Positions 30,115 to 43,093 of a DNA stretch of 64,000 bases are shown piece after piece. Numbering within the stretch: the stretch's first letter is position 1; every line of letters starts with the position of its first letter. The DNA comes from Escherichia whittamii. Lineage in GTDB: Bacteria; Pseudomonadota; Gammaproteobacteria; Enterobacterales; Enterobacteriaceae. The stretch is from the NCBI RefSeq assembly GCF_014836715.1, contig NZ_JACSQI010000006.1, forward strand, positions 1 to 64,000, written 5' to 3'. Below the pieces are notes generated by a model. The model ran no database searches, had not been told where the DNA came from, and worked only from the letters and a program-made list of their open reading frames with translations. The translations under genes were made by a program, and so were the position numbers.

Positions 30115-32616
30115 ATGGCCCTGATTGTGGAATTTATTTGTGAGCTACCTAACGGCGTACATGCACGTCCGGCAAGCCACGTTGAAACGCTGTGTAATAC
30201 TTTTTCATCACAGATTGAGTGGCATAACCTGCGCACCGATCGCAAGGGCAACGCCAAAAGCGCCCTGGCGCTGATTGGCACCGATACGCTGGTGGGCGAT
30301 AACTGCCAGCTACTGATTTCCGGGGCAGACGAACAGGAAGCACACCAGCGTTTAAGCCAGTGGCTTCGCGATGAATTTCCCCACTGTGACGCGCCGCTGG
30401 CGGAAGTAAAATCTGACGAGCTGGAGCCGCTACCGGTTTCACTGACTAACCTGAATCCGCGTATCATCCGCGCCCGCACCGTATGTAGCGGCAGCGCAGG
30501 CGGCATTCTGACGCCGATTTCTTCTTTAGATCTCAACGCGCTGGGTCATCTTCCCGTCGCCAAAGACGTCGATGCAGAGCAATCCGCGCTGGAAAACGGC
30601 CTGACGCTGGTGATGAAAAACATTGAGTTTCGTCTGCTTGATAGCGACGGCGCCACCAGCGCGATTCTGGAAGCACATCGTTCGCTGGCAGGCGATACCT
30701 CTTTACGTCAGCACTTACTGGCGGGCGTCAGCGAGGGATTAAGCTGTGCCGAAGCGATTGTTGCCAGCGCGAACCACTTTTGTGAAGAGTTTGCCCGTTC
30801 CAGCAGCAGCTACCTGCAAGAGCGTGCACTGGATGTGCGCGACGTCTGCTTCCAGTTACTTCAGCAAATCTACGGCGAGCAACGCTTCCCGGCGCCAGGT
30901 AAACTGACACAGCCAGCCATTTGTATGGCCGATGAGCTGACCCCCAGCCAGTTCCTCGAACTGGATAAAAATCACCTCAAAGGTCTGTTGCTGAAAAGCG
31001 GCGGCACCACCTCACACACGGTGATTCTTGCCCGTTCGTTCAACATTCCGACGCTGGTTGGCGTAGATATCGATGCCCTTACCCCGTGGCAGCAGCAGAC
31101 TATTTACATCGACGGCAACGCTGGGGTGATTGTGGTTGAGCCAGGGGAAGCCGTAGCACGCTACTATCAGCAAGAAGCCCGCGTGCAGGACGCACTGCGT
31201 GAGCAACAGCGTGTCTGGCTGACCCAACAAGCTCGCACTGCTGACGGTATCCGCATTGAAATTGCCGCTAACATCGCCCACTCTGTGGAAGCGCAGGCCG
31301 CGTTCGGCAATGGCGCGGAAGGCGTTGGTTTGTTCCGCACTGAAATGCTCTATATGGATCGCACCAGTGCACCGGGTGAAAGTGAGTTATACAACATTTT
31401 TTGTCAGGCGCTGGAATCCGCCAACGGGCGCAGCATTATTGTGCGTACTATGGACATTGGTGGCGACAAACCCGTTGATTATCTGAACATTCCCGCTGAG
31501 GCAAACCCGTTCCTCGGTTATCGCGCAGTGCGTATTTATGAAGAGTACGCGTCGTTGTTTACCACGCAGCTACGCTCGATCCTCCGTGCCTCCGCTCACG
31601 GCAGCCTGAAAATCATGATCCCGATGATCTCCTCAATGGAAGAGATCTTATGGGTGAAAGAAAAACTGGCGGAAGCCAAACAGCAACTGCGCAATGAGCA
31701 CATTCCGTTTGATGAGAAGATCCAGCTCGGCATCATGCTGGAAGTTCCGTCGGTAATGTTCATCATCGATCAGTGCTGCGAAGAGATTGATTTCTTTAGT
31801 ATCGGCAGTAACGACCTGACTCAGTATCTGCTGGCAGTGGATCGCGATAACGCCAAAGTGACCCGCCACTACAACAGCCTGAATCCGGCCTTCTTGCGGG
31901 CGCTCGATTACGCTGTGCAGGCAGTGCATCGCCAGGGCAAATGGATTGGTCTGTGCGGTGAACTGGGTGCGAAAGGTTCTGTGCTGCCGCTGCTGGTTGG
32001 CTTAGGGCTGGATGAACTTAGCATGAGCGCGCCATCGATTCCGGCAGCGAAAGCGCGGATGGCGCAACTTGATAGCCGCGAGTGCCGCCAGTTGCTCAAC
32101 CAGGCAATGGCCTGCCGGACTTCGCTGGAAGTGGAGCATCTGCTGGCGCAGTTCCGTATGACGCAACAGGATGCGCCGCTGGTTACCGCCGAGTGCATTA
32201 CGCTTGAAAGCGACTGGCGCAGCAAAGAAGAAGTGCTCAAAGGCATGACCGATAACCTACTGCTGGCGGGCCGCTGCCGCTATCCGCGTAAACTGGAAGC
32301 CGACTTGTGGGCGCGCGAGGCGGTTTTCTCTACCGGACTGGGCTTTAGTTTCGCCATTCCGCACAGCAAATCGGAACATATTGAGCAGTCCACCATCAGC
32401 GTCGCGCGTCTGCAAACGCCGGTGCGCTGGGGCGATGATGAGGCGCAATTCATCATTATGTTAACCCTGAACAAACACGCCGCGGGCGATCAGCATATGC
32501 GTATTTTCTCGCGCCTCGCTCGCCGCATCATGCATGAAGAATTCCGTAACGCGCTGGTTAACGCCGCCTCTGCCGACGCTATCGCCAGCCTGCTGCAACA
32601 TGAACTGGAACTGTAA
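30115..32616 (+). CDS. ptsA: Multiphosphoryl transfer protein PtsA (HPr-EI-EIIA fusion)
   Basis: 833 aa containing a whole PTS phosphate relay. An HPr domain (1-90) has His16 in NGVHARPAS. An Enzyme I domain (about 115-680) has the active His301 in [13 protein letters not shown] and the PEP-binding regions GVGLFRTEM and [11 protein letters not shown]-terminal fructose-type EIIA domain (about 690-833) has His750 in FAIPHSKSE. It would feed the frw EIIB/EIIC parts from PEP. It heads a unit with fsaB and gldA. Confidence 0.96.
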   Translation: MALIVEFICELPNGVHARPASHVETLCNTFSSQIEWHNLRTDRKGNAKSALALIGTDTLVGDNCQLLISGADEQEAHQRLSQWLRDEFPHCDAPLAEVKSDELEPLPVSLTNLNPRIIRARTVCSGSAGGILTPISSLDLNALGHLPVAKDVDAEQSALENGLTLVMKNIEFRLLDSDGATSAILEAHRSLAGDTSLRQHLLAGVSEGLSCAEAIVASANHFCEEFARSSSSYLQERALDVRDVCFQLLQQIYGEQRFPAPGKLTQPAICMADELTPSQFLELDKNHLKGLLLKSGGTTSHTVILARSFNIPTLVGVDIDALTPWQQQTIYIDGNAGVIVVEPGEAVARYYQQEARVQDALREQQRVWLTQQARTADGIRIEIAANIAHSVEAQAAFGNGAEGVGLFRTEMLYMDRTSAPGESELYNIFCQALESANGRSIIVRTMDIGGDKPVDYLNIPAEANPFLGYRAVRIYEEYASLFTTQLRSILRASAHGSLKIMIPMISSMEEILWVKEKLAEAKQQLRNEHIPFDEKIQLGIMLEVPSVMFIIDQCCEEIDFFSIGSNDLTQYLLAVDRDNAKVTRHYNSLNPAFLRALDYAVQAVHRQGKWIGLCGELGAKGSVLPLLVGLGLDELSMSAPSIPAAKARMAQLDSRECRQLLNQAMACRTSLEVEHLLAQFRMTQQDAPLVTAECITLESDWRSKEEVLKGMTDNLLLAGRCRYPRKLEADLWAREAVFSTGLGFSFAIPHSKSEHIEQSTISVARLQTPVRWGDDEAQFIIMLTLNKHAAGDQHMRIFSRLARRIMHEEFRNALVNAASADAIASLLQHELEL

Positions 32617-32627
32617 AAGGAAACATC

Positions 32628-33290
32628 ATGGAACTGTATCTGGACACCGCTAACGTCGCAGAAGTCGAACGTCTGGCACGCATATTCCCGATTGCCGGGG
32701 TGACAACTAACCCAAGCATTATCGCCGCCAGCAAAGAGTCCATCTGGGAAGTGCTGCCGCGTCTGCAAAAAGCGATTGGTGATGAGGGCATTCTGTTTGC
32801 TCAGACCATGAGCCGCGACGCGCAGGGGATGGTGGAAGAAGCGAAGCGTCTGCGCGATACCATTCCGGGCATCGTGGTGAAAATCCCGGTGACCGCTGAA
32901 GGTCTGGCAGCAATTAAAATACTGAAAAAAGAAGGTATTACTACGCTTGGCACCGCAGTGTACAGCGCCGCGCAAGGATTACTGGCCGCGCTGGCAGGTG
33001 CCAAATATGTTGCTCCGTATGTTAACCGCGTAGACGCCCAGGGCGGTGACGGCATTCGCACCGTACAAGAACTGCAAGCGTTACTGGAAATGCACGCGCC
33101 AGAAAGCATGGTACTGGCTGCCAGCTTTAAAACGCCGCGTCAGGCGCTGGACTGTTTGCTGGCTGGATGTGAATCCATCACCCTGCCCTTAGATGTAGCG
33201 CAACAAATGCTCAACACACCTGCGGTAGAGTCAGCTATAGAGAAGTTCGAACACGACTGGAATGCCGCATTTGGCACTACTCATCTCTAA
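32628..33290 (+). CDS. fsaB: Fructose-6-phosphate aldolase 2
   Basis: 220 aa, transaldolase-like TIM barrel (also called TalC). Reversibly cleaves fructose 6-phosphate to dihydroxyacetone and glyceraldehyde 3-phosphate. Schiff-base Lys85 is in GIVVKIPVT. It starts 11 bp after ptsA and is 10 bp before gldA, which handles dihydroxyacetone/glycerol, so the pair forms a coherent step. Confidence 0.96.
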   Translation: MELYLDTANVAEVERLARIFPIAGVTTNPSIIAASKESIWEVLPRLQKAIGDEGILFAQTMSRDAQGMVEEAKRLRDTIPGIVVKIPVTAEGLAAIKILKKEGITTLGTAVYSAAQGLLAALAGAKYVAPYVNRVDAQGGDGIRTVQELQALLEMHAPESMVLAASFKTPRQALDCLLAGCESITLPLDVAQQMLNTPAVESAIEKFEHDWNAAFGTTHL

Positions 33291-33300
33291 AGGAGCAATT

Positions 33301-34404
33301 ATGGACCGCATTATTCAATCACCAGGTAAATACATCCAGGGCGCTGATGTCATTAATCGTCTGGGCGAATACCTGAAGCCACTGGCAGAACGCTGGTTAG
33401 TGGTAGGTGACAAATTCGTTTTAGGTTTTGCTCAATCCACTGTCGAGAAAAGCTTTAAAGATGCTGGACTGGTGGTAGAAATTGCGCCGTTTGGTGGCGA
33501 ATGTTCACAAAATGAGATCGACCGTCTGCGCGGCATTGCAGAAAAAGCTCAGTGTGGTGCAATTCTCGGTATCGGCGGCGGCAAAACCCTCGATACCGCC
33601 AAAGCACTGGCGCACTTTATGGGTGTTCCGGTAGCAATCGCGCCGACCATCGCCTCAACCGACGCACCGTGCAGCGCACTGTCTGTTATCTACACCGATG
33701 ACGGTGAGTTTGACCGCTATCTGCTGCTGCCAAATAACCCGAATATGGTCATTGTCGACACCAAAATCGTCGCTGGCGCACCTGCACGTCTGTTAGCGGC
33801 GGGTATCGGCGATGCGCTGGCGACCTGGTTTGAAGCGCGTGCCTGCTCTCGCAGTGGCGCAACCACGATGGCGGGCGGTAAATGTACTCAGGCCGCGCTG
33901 GCGCTGGCTGAACTGTGCTACAACACCCTGCTGGAAGAAGGCGAAAAAGCAATGCTCGCCGCCGAACAGCATGTGGTAACTCCGGCGCTGGAGCGCGTGA
34001 TTGAAGCGAATACCTATTTGAGCGGCGTGGGCTTTGAAAGCGGTGGCCTGGCGGCGGCGCACGCGGTGCACAATGGCCTGACTGCAATTCCGGATGCACA
34101 TCACTATTATCACGGTGAAAAAGTAGCGTTTGGTACGCTGACACAACTGGTGCTGGAAAACGCACCAGTTGAGGAAATCGAAACCGTAGCAGCACTTAGC
34201 CATGCGGTAGGTTTGCCAATAACGCTCGCTCAACTGGATATTAAAGAAGATGTCCCGGCGAAAATGCGAATTGTCGCAGAAGCGGCATGCGCAGAAGGTG
34301 AAACCATCCACAACATGCCAGGCGGCGCAACACCAGATCAGGTTTATGCTGCACTGCTGGTAGCTGACCAGTACGGGCAGCGTTTCCTGCAAGAGTGGGA
34401 ATAA
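33301..34404 (+). CDS. gldA: Glycerol dehydrogenase
   Basis: 367 aa zinc- and NAD-dependent enzyme interconverting glycerol and dihydroxyacetone, and reducing methylglyoxal. The NAD motif is [13 protein letters not shown] near residue 94. Metal ligands include the Asp in GIGDALATW and the histidines in AAHAVHNGL and [10 protein letters not shown]. The start [10 protein letters not shown] has an AAGGAG ribosome site. The earlier Met at 33262 overlaps fsaB and was rejected. Confidence 0.97.
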   Translation: MDRIIQSPGKYIQGADVINRLGEYLKPLAERWLVVGDKFVLGFAQSTVEKSFKDAGLVVEIAPFGGECSQNEIDRLRGIAEKAQCGAILGIGGGKTLDTAKALAHFMGVPVAIAPTIASTDAPCSALSVIYTDDGEFDRYLLLPNNPNMVIVDTKIVAGAPARLLAAGIGDALATWFEARACSRSGATTMAGGKCTQAALALAELCYNTLLEEGEKAMLAAEQHVVTPALERVIEANTYLSGVGFESGGLAAAHAVHNGLTAIPDAHHYYHGEKVAFGTLTQLVLENAPVEEIETVAALSHAVGLPITLAQLDIKEDVPAKMRIVAEAACAEGETIHNMPGGATPDQVYAALLVADQYGQRFLQEWE

Positions 34405-34460
34405 CCGACGCCAGACTCCCGCGTCAGCGGGAGTTTGAGACCGAAGACAAACGCAAAATT

Positions 34461-34562
34461 GCCTGATGCGCTACGCTTATCAGGCCTACTTAATCTCTGC
34501 AATATATTGAATTTGCGTTATTTTGTAGGCCAGATAAGGAATTTTCGCCGCATCCGGTACTT
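34461..34562. repeat. BIME element after gldA
   Basis: REP TTGCCTGATGCGCTACGC...TCAGGCCTAC and inverted REP TTGTAGGCCAGATAAGG...CCGCATCCGGTAC are separated by about 32 bp containing GCAATATATTGAATTTGC. The same inner core recurs in the BIMEs near 36400 and 50140. It lies between two hairpins (ACTCCCGC/GCGGGAGT near 34417-34436 and the terminator at 34579). Confidence 0.88.
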
Positions 34563-34578
34563 TGTGCCAATAATCTGA

Positions 34579-34605
34579 AACTCCCACGTTGTTCGGGAGT
34601 TTTTT
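34579..34605 (+). terminator. Terminator of the ptsA-fsaB-gldA unit
   Basis: AACTCCC / GGGAGTT stem, 9-nt loop, then a T-run. A related hairpin, ACTCCCGC/GCGGGAGT, lies directly after gldA. Confidence 0.8.
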
Positions 34606-34689
34606 ATCCGCTTCTGGACATTTCCCCCATCGAACATTCAAACGCCCGGAAGGTCGAATCTGTGACTCTTATTTTCACGGACGAGACAG

Positions 34690-35307
34690 ATGAAAGCTTC
34701 ACTGGCGTTGTTCAGTCTTCTGACGGCATTAACCAGCCACTCCTTAAAATCTCCGGCCATTCCACCAGCAGTGGTACAAGTCCAGGCCAACACCAACCTT
34801 GCCATCGCAGACGGTGCCAGGCAGCAAATTGGCAGCACGCTATTTTACGATCCGGCATATGTGCAGCTTACTTATCCTGGCGGTGATGTCCCGCAAGAAC
34901 GCGGCGTATGTTCCGATGTGGTGATCCGCGCCTTGCGCAGCCAGAAGGTCGATTTACAGAAACTGGTTCATGAAGATATGGCGAAGAATTTTGCCGATTA
35001 CCCGCAAAAGTGGAAGTTAAAGCGCCCGGACAGCAACATCGATCACCGCCGGGTGCCTAATCTGGAAACCTGGTTTACCCGCCACGACAAAACACGCCCC
35101 ACCAGCAAAAATGCCAGTGACTATCAAGCGGGCGATATTGTCTCCTGGCGACTGGACAACGGACTGGCGCATATTGGCGTGGTTTCCGATGGCTTTGCTC
35201 GCGACGGTACGCCGCTGGTGGTGCATAACATTGGCGCGGGTGCACAGGAAGAAGACGTGTTATTTAGCTGGCGGATGGTGGGGCATTATCGGTATTTTGC
35301 TAAATAA
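34690..35307 (+). CDS. yijF: Conserved exported protein YijF (DUF1287)
   Basis: 205 aa. The hydrophobic N-terminus (about residues 1-18) looks like a signal peptide, so it is probably periplasmic. The DUF1287 core has GVCSDVVIRALR and ends in LAHIGVVSD...PLVVHNIGAG, the Cys/His layout of NlpC/P60-like cysteine hydrolases. A peptidase or amidase role is inferred from that layout. No substrate is known. It ends 26 bp from convergent yijE. Confidence 0.9.
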   Translation: MKASLALFSLLTALTSHSLKSPAIPPAVVQVQANTNLAIADGARQQIGSTLFYDPAYVQLTYPGGDVPQERGVCSDVVIRALRSQKVDLQKLVHEDMAKNFADYPQKWKLKRPDSNIDHRRVPNLETWFTRHDKTRPTSKNASDYQAGDIVSWRLDNGLAHIGVVSDGFARDGTPLVVHNIGAGAQEEDVLFSWRMVGHYRYFAK

Positions 35308-35333
35308 GCGATCGCCCCACGTGTAGAAAAAAC

Positions 35334-36239
35334 TCAGATCCTTTTTACGCTGACAGCTTCTTTTTTCTTGCGGCTCACCAGTGCCAGTGCCAGCACAATC
35401 AAGACAATGCCGCTACCTTCAACGGCGCCCGGATTTTCACCAAGCAGCCACCAGGAAAAGAGTACGCCACAAACGGGAACGGCCAGCGTACTTAAACTAG
35501 CAATACTGGCAGGCAAGTTTTTCAATACAAATAGCCATAAGCTCCAGGCCAGCGCCGTCGCCAGAATCGCACTGTAGGCCAGCGCCCAGAACACGGTGGG
35601 CTGCCAGTCAATTTCACGTTGCGGCACCAGCCAGGCAACTACGCTCATCACCAGCGCCGCATAAAGCATCTGCCAGGATGTTAACGACAATAAATCCACG
35701 CGTGGATGGCGGGCGTAAAGGCGTTTCGCGACAATGGCGCTCGCCCCCCAACTGACACCGGAGAGGATCGCCAGCATGGCGCTTTTCATCGAAGAGAAAT
35801 CGAGTTGCCACGGCTGCAACACCAAAAATAAGCCGAAAGCGGCAATCAGAATCGCGAAATATTGCCCGCGTCGCAGACGTTCACCGAGAAACAACGCCGC
35901 GAAGATCACCACCCAGAATGGCATGGTATAGCTCAGGATCGCCACCTTCCCCGCTCCGCCGCTCACCAGCGCCCACTGCGCCAGGCCTACCATCCCGCAG
36001 GTTTGTAATAGAGCAATGGCTAAGGTGTATTTAAATGGCGTCGGGCGCATGCCGCGACCACGTAATAAAAGGACGATGAATAAAACGAGAGCGCCGAAAA
36101 TGCAGCGTAAGGCGGTAAAGTCGAAGGCACCGATATAACTGGTGACTTGCTTCATGAAAATCCAGCTATAACTCCAGATAAGTGTGAGCAAAACCAGGCC
36201 ACTGATTGCCAGTGGGTTGCTCTTTCCCGTAGTAGGCAT
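35334..36239 (-). CDS. yijE: EamA-family inner-membrane exporter YijE
   Basis: 301 aa with ten hydrophobic segments in two EamA/DMT repeats (about 10-140 and 150-290). E. coli YijE has been reported as a cystine exporter. The start [10 protein letters not shown] gives the family length. The longer in-frame N-terminus up to 36404 runs through a REP element and a hairpin, so it is not coding. Confidence 0.93.
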   Translation of the reverse strand: MPTTGKSNPLAISGLVLLTLIWSYSWIFMKQVTSYIGAFDFTALRCIFGALVLFIVLLLRGRGMRPTPFKYTLAIALLQTCGMVGLAQWALVSGGAGKVAILSYTMPFWVVIFAALFLGERLRRGQYFAILIAAFGLFLVLQPWQLDFSSMKSAMLAILSGVSWGASAIVAKRLYARHPRVDLLSLTSWQMLYAALVMSVVAWLVPQREIDWQPTVFWALAYSAILATALAWSLWLFVLKNLPASIASLSTLAVPVCGVLFSWWLLGENPGAVEGSGIVLIVLALALVSRKKKEAVSVKRI

Positions 36240-36298
36240 GAGAGATCCAGTGTGTAGTCGTTTTCCTGTGGACACTATACGCTGGTAAAGAAACTTCA

Positions 36299-36323
36299 GC
36301 GACTGCCTAAAAGGCAGTCGCTC
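36299..36323. terminator. Hairpin upstream of yijE, twin of the katG terminator stem
   Basis: AGCGACTGCC / GGCAGTCGCT with a 5-nt loop. The same 10-bp stem recurs at 36481-36504 on the other side of the BIME, directly after katG. It could stop transcripts reading out of katG. Confidence 0.7.
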
Positions 36324-36351
36324 AGATTGCTGACAAAGTGCGCTTTGTTCA

Positions 36352-36455
36352 TGCCGGATGCGGCGTGAACGCCTTATCCGGCCTACAAAATCTTGCAAAT
36401 TCAATATACTGCATGAACCTCGTAGGCCTGATAAGCGTAGCGCATCAGGCAGTTT
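36352..36455. repeat. BIME element between katG and yijE
   Basis: REP ATGCCGGATGCGGCG...ATCCGGCCTAC and inverted REP CGTAGGCCTGATAAGCG...GCATCAGGCA flank a spacer whose reverse reads GCAGTATATTGAATTTGC. This is the same inner core as the BIMEs near 34500 and 50140. Confidence 0.9.
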
Positions 36456-36477
36456 TTGCGTTTGTCATCAGCCTCAC

Positions 36478-36507
36478 TTCAGCGACTGCCATCAGGCAGT
36501 CGCTGAA
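36478..36507 (-). terminator. katG terminator hairpin
   Basis: TTCAGCGACTGCC / GGCAGTCGCTGAA, a perfect 13-bp stem with a 4-nt loop, 11 bp after the katG stop. No strong T-run follows on the minus strand. Confidence 0.75.
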
Positions 36508-36517
36508 GAAGGTCAGA

Positions 36518-38830
<2,313 letters not shown>

Positions 38831-38919
38831 CGTAATTAAGACTTTTTGATTATGTCCGATTTCGGACAAATGCTTTATAAGAAAAGGTTTTAGCTTCGTA
38901 TCCTTCAAGGAAGGAGGGA

Positions 38920-38946
38920 GAAAATAAGGCTGACTACCTTATTTTC
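38920..38946. terminator. Hairpin downstream of metF
   Basis: GAAAATAAGG / CCTTATTTTC, a perfect 10-bp stem with a 7-nt loop in the metF-katG gap. On the minus strand it would end the metF message. It is the only clear structure in this 328-bp gap apart from the katG promoter. Confidence 0.7.
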
Positions 38947-39026
38947 CCATTCTCATTTCGAGGCAGCATTTTGTGCGCTGTTTTAATTTTGTGATCACTA
39001 TGTGATTTTCACAACAGTTAAAATAT

Positions 39027-39920
<894 letters not shown>

Positions 39921-39959
39921 TTACCTCATCAATCGCTTGTAGTTATATGTTGTGTTGTG

Positions 39960-39996
39960 AACATCCATCCATTTAGACGTCCAGATGTAAAGATGA
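39960..39996. promoter_or_regulatory. MetJ operator (met boxes) of metF
   Basis: Tandem 8-bp met-box-like repeats, including TAGACGTC and the neighbouring CAGATGTA and AAGATGAA, lie 45-80 bp before metF. TAGACGTC is one mismatch from the consensus AGACGTCT phase. The MetJ dimer array with S-adenosylmethionine should repress here. Confidence 0.7.
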
Positions 39997-40330
39997 AGGA
40001 AAAGCCGAGGGGCGTCAACCGAAAAATGGGCAATGAAGGTGAGGAAATATCAGGGAAGATGAATTTTCTTCATCTGGATGTGGGAGTAGATGGGTTCTCT
40101 CGCATTATCGCATCGTGAAGTAATGAATAAAGGCTTAAACCATCGGCTTCAAATTTATTTAAATAAGAGTTAATTAATATTCACGACGGTGCTAGCCGAA
40201 CACTTATTTAAATAAAACAAATAGATACCATAATTTGCATTCATTACTGCATGTTTATTATTTGAACTACTTCAAACTATTAATAATTTCTCCAAAATTA
40301 AGTTGCAGAGCAATTATGCATCCCCCACGA
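39997..40330. repeat. A+T-rich gap with two identical 12-bp palindromes
   Basis: TTATTTAAATAA occurs at 40155-40166 and 40204-40215, centres 49 bp apart. Each arm extends to a 14-bp inverted pair (TTTATTTAAATAAG / CTTATTTAAATAAA). TCGGCT/AGCCGA (40143-40148, 40194-40199) forms another inverted pair. A small hairpin AGATGAA/TTCATCT is at 40057-40075. No gene is seen. These may be binding sites at the junction of the metF backbone and block C. Confidence 0.6.
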
Positions 40331-40363
40331 TAAGTAGAACGTTCTACTAGAACGTTCTACTTA
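40331..40363. promoter_or_regulatory. Double LacI-type operator before the PTS gene
   Basis: A perfect 33-bp inverted repeat: TAAGTAGAACGTTCTA, one C, then its reverse complement. It holds two AACGTT-centred operators, AGTAGAACGTTCTACT (40333-40348) and TAGAACGTTCTA (40348-40359), with centres 13 bp apart. The central CG within AACGTT is typical of LacI/PurR/MalI-family operators. It is 54 bp before the PTS gene, whose unit also encodes a LacI-family protein, the likely ligand. Confidence 0.8.
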
Positions 40364-40416
40364 TACAAAAAAAGACTAATTTGCGCAGCTTTATGCGCTA
40401 TTCGGGGGAAATCAGC

Positions 40417-41916
40417 ATGAGTCTGATATCGAGTGTCGTAAAATCACTTTCTAAACTGTCGATGATTGGTCGCGCGCTAATGCTGCCAATTTCGCTTCTG
40501 CCTGCCGCTGGGTTGTTACTGGCGTTCGGCGATAAATTCCATTTGCCGTTGATGATGAATGCCGGCGGTATAATTTTTGATAACTTGCCGATGCTTTTTG
40601 CTATCGGTTCCGCCGTAGGGCTGGCTTCAGAATCGGGTATTGCGGCGCTATCCGCAGCTGTATCTGTCTTTGTCACTAATATCACCATCGGTACTGTCCT
40701 TGGCATCACACCAGAGATGGCCGGGCAAGGCGGTAAATATGCGATGGTGGTGGGTATTCCAACGCTGCAAATGGGCGTCTTCGGCGGTTTGATTTGTGGG
40801 GTTCTGGCAGCATGGTGTTATAACCGTTTTCATACCATGCAATTACCAGAATTCCTTGGCTTTTTCTCCGGCAAACGCTTTGTGGCTATCGCGACGGCTT
40901 TTCTTTCCTTCATTCTTGGCTTGTTACTGCCCTATGTCTGGCAACATATTCAGTCGGGAATCGATGCACTATCAGTTATCGTCAATGGTGATAACCAGGC
41001 GGCATCGACCTTTATTTTTGGTGTGACAGAACGTGCGCTCATTCCACTTGGCCTGCATCACATCTGGTATCCGTCGTTCTGGTACTCTTTTGGTGATTAC
41101 ACCACCCTGGCGGGGCAAACGATCCACGGCGACCAAACAATTTGGTTCAAAATGCTGGAAGAAGGTGTGAAATCGTTCAGTAGCGACAGCTACCATAATG
41201 CGGGTAAGTTTTTACAGGGTGAATTCCCGCTCATGCTGTTCGCGCTGCCTGCGGCATGTCTGGCGATGTACCATGAAGCACACACAAAGAATAAGAAAAT
41301 TGCCGCCGGTATTCTGTTCTCTGCCGCATTAACCTGTTTCCTGACCGGTATTACAGAACCCGTTGAATTTACATTTATCTTTGTCGCCCCTGTGCTGTAT
41401 GTCTTCAATGCCATTATGGCGGGCCTTTCCTATATGGCGATGTATCTGCTGCATGCACATATTGCCAAATCTTTCTCGGCGGGGCTTATTGACTATATTT
41501 CTTTTGGCATCCTGCCATCCTTTAATGGCTACGAAACCAACTTCCTGAGCGCCATTATCGTCGGCGTGCCAATGGCGGTGATCTACTATTTCACCTTCCG
41601 CTTTGTTATTCGTCGTTTTGATGTGAAAACGCCTGGTCGTACTGAAACTACGGTTAGCGCTAATGATAAAACCGATGACGAGCTGGCAACAGAAATCATC
41701 ACGCTGCTTGGCGGTCAGCAAAACATTAAATCGGTAGGCTCCTGTATCACGCGTTTACGTCTGGAAGTCTCTGATAAAGAAGCGGTGGATCAGGATGGTC
41801 TGAACAATATTGGCGCCCGTGGCGTGGTTTTTGTCGGCGATAACGGCATTCAGGTAATTTTTGGCGCGCGAGCGCAATTTATCGCGCAAACCATGTCGAC
41901 GATGATCGGTAAATAG
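40417..41916 (+). CDS. PTS glucose/maltose-family EIICB permease
   Basis: 499 aa. An EIIC domain (about 1-400) has ten or so membrane segments, the N-terminal pattern IGRALMLPISLLPAAGLLLAFG and the family signature GITEPVEFTFIF. The C-terminal EIIB domain (about 420-499) carries phosphorylation Cys443 in SVGSCITRLRLEV. There is no EIIA domain, so the chromosomal EIIA-Glc (Crr) probably supplies phosphate. It resembles MalX/PtsG but the sugar is unknown. The start is chosen from GGGGGAA 7 bp upstream. It lies next to the LacI-family gene and behind the double operator. I do not know it from the K-12 metF-metL interval. Confidence 0.9.
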   Translation: MSLISSVVKSLSKLSMIGRALMLPISLLPAAGLLLAFGDKFHLPLMMNAGGIIFDNLPMLFAIGSAVGLASESGIAALSAAVSVFVTNITIGTVLGITPEMAGQGGKYAMVVGIPTLQMGVFGGLICGVLAAWCYNRFHTMQLPEFLGFFSGKRFVAIATAFLSFILGLLLPYVWQHIQSGIDALSVIVNGDNQAASTFIFGVTERALIPLGLHHIWYPSFWYSFGDYTTLAGQTIHGDQTIWFKMLEEGVKSFSSDSYHNAGKFLQGEFPLMLFALPAACLAMYHEAHTKNKKIAAGILFSAALTCFLTGITEPVEFTFIFVAPVLYVFNAIMAGLSYMAMYLLHAHIAKSFSAGLIDYISFGILPSFNGYETNFLSAIIVGVPMAVIYYFTFRFVIRRFDVKTPGRTETTVSANDKTDDELATEIITLLGGQQNIKSVGSCITRLRLEVSDKEAVDQDGLNNIGARGVVFVGDNGIQVIFGARAQFIAQTMSTMIGK

Positions 41917-41940
41917 CCTTAAGATTACCCGATGTCAGAG

Positions 41941-41961
41941 GTTCTGGTCCCTGACCAGAAC
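41941..41961 (+). terminator. Hairpin between the PTS gene and the LacI-family gene
   Basis: GTTCTGGTC / GACCAGAAC, a perfect 9-bp stem with a 3-nt loop 25 bp after the PTS stop. The tail CTTCTTGCT is only weakly T-rich, so it is probably a partial terminator or mRNA-stabilising element that lowers regulator expression. Confidence 0.65.
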
Positions 41962-42003
41962 CTTCTTGCTATTTAAAGAATCAACGTTGTTCAGGGAGTG
42001 AGT

Positions 42004-43020
42004 TTGAAGAAAGTCAGCATAATTGATGTTGCCAAAAGAGCCGGCGTTTCAGTCTCTACCGTATCGCTAGTGCTGCGCCAGAAAGGGAAAATTTCAGAGG
42101 CGACCATCGGAAAAGTTCATGCTGCTATTGACGAACTGGGCTACGTGCATAATGTTGCCGCCGCCAATTTACGCTCCAACACTTCAAATCTTATCGGTCT
42201 GATTTTACGTGATTTTAGCGATAGTTTTTCCATCAAAGTGATGGCAAGTATTGTTCAGGAACTGGAAGCACAAGGATATATGGTTTTCCTCGGGCAACCA
42301 CAGAACGAGCATGAACATCTTGAGCGCTGTTTACTTTCCTTCAAGCAACAAGGTGTTGCCGGAGTGATTTATCTGGCTTCCGATGCACATCGTGAAACCC
42401 TGCCCACACTAATTCGCCAGTGTCCTCTTCCTCTAGTCGTCGCGTCACAATCTCCCATCAAAGATGAATGCAACCTGGTGTTGCGCGACAACCAACAGGC
42501 GGCAAGCCTTGCCACACGCTATTTAATTGAGCGGGGGCATCGTTACATTGCCTATCTCGGCGGCAAAGAAAGCGATCTTATCCGTCAGCAGCGACTGGTT
42601 GGTTTTCGCCAGACCCTGGCAAAATTTGGCATTGCCTGTCGTGACGAGTTCACGCCAGCCTGTGACGATGACACCTGGGCTGCCAGCATGGCAACGCGCC
42701 AGTTGCTGGAAAATAACAACGCCATTACCGCCCTGCTCTGCCATTCGCCCGACGCGATGATTGGCGGCATCAACGGCATACATCAGGTGGGGCGCACCGT
42801 CGGGAAAGACGTCTTTCTGACCCAGCAGGTAGCGCTAATTGGTTTTGAAGATATGCTGCACATCAACCTCACCTCTCCTGTTTTCACCTGGGTATCTTCC
42901 GCCAGTGAAGAAACCGGACGCCAGGCAGCGACCCTGATGATTCGCAAATTAAAAGACCCGGAATTGCAAATTCAAAGAATTGCGCTTTCGGGGCAACTGG
43001 TAGTGCGGGAATCGGCGTAA
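42004..43020 (+). CDS. LacI-family transcriptional regulator
   Basis: 338 aa: N-terminal LacI helix-turn-helix (residues 2-50, IIDVAKRAGVSVSTVSLVL) with hinge helix AAANLRS, then a periplasmic-binding-protein-like sensor domain. A TTG start at 42004 is preferred over GTG at 41998 because AGGGAG (41993-41998) is well spaced only for the TTG, and the protein then begins MKKVSIIDVAK as the family does. It probably represses the upstream PTS gene at the AACGTT operators. It resembles MalI/CytR relatives. The inducer is unknown. Confidence 0.9.
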   Translation: MKKVSIIDVAKRAGVSVSTVSLVLRQKGKISEATIGKVHAAIDELGYVHNVAAANLRSNTSNLIGLILRDFSDSFSIKVMASIVQELEAQGYMVFLGQPQNEHEHLERCLLSFKQQGVAGVIYLASDAHRETLPTLIRQCPLPLVVASQSPIKDECNLVLRDNQQAASLATRYLIERGHRYIAYLGGKESDLIRQQRLVGFRQTLAKFGIACRDEFTPACDDDTWAASMATRQLLENNNAITALLCHSPDAMIGGINGIHQVGRTVGKDVFLTQQVALIGFEDMLHINLTSPVFTWVSSASEETGRQAATLMIRKLKDPELQIQRIALSGQLVVRESA

Positions 43021-43024
43021 TACA

Positions 43025-43065
43025 CATGCCGAATGAGATGTACGTCGACATCGCCATCCGGCAAT
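43025..43065. terminator. Imperfect REP-like hairpin, convergent end
   Basis: TGCCGAATGAGATGT / ACATCGCCATCCGGCA pair imperfectly around a CGTCG loop between the convergent LacI-family and 5'-nucleotidase genes. It probably serves both 3' ends. Confidence 0.55.
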
Positions 43066-43093
43066 AAGGTGTAAACAAATTTAATGCGTAATT

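Noticed and set aside
33793-34392. 199-codon frame opposite gldA
   Set aside because: Cys/Phe-rich antisense shadow of a known gene.
36240-36404. N-terminal extension of YijE by 55 residues
   Set aside because: It reads through a REP element and a hairpin, and the family starts at 36239.
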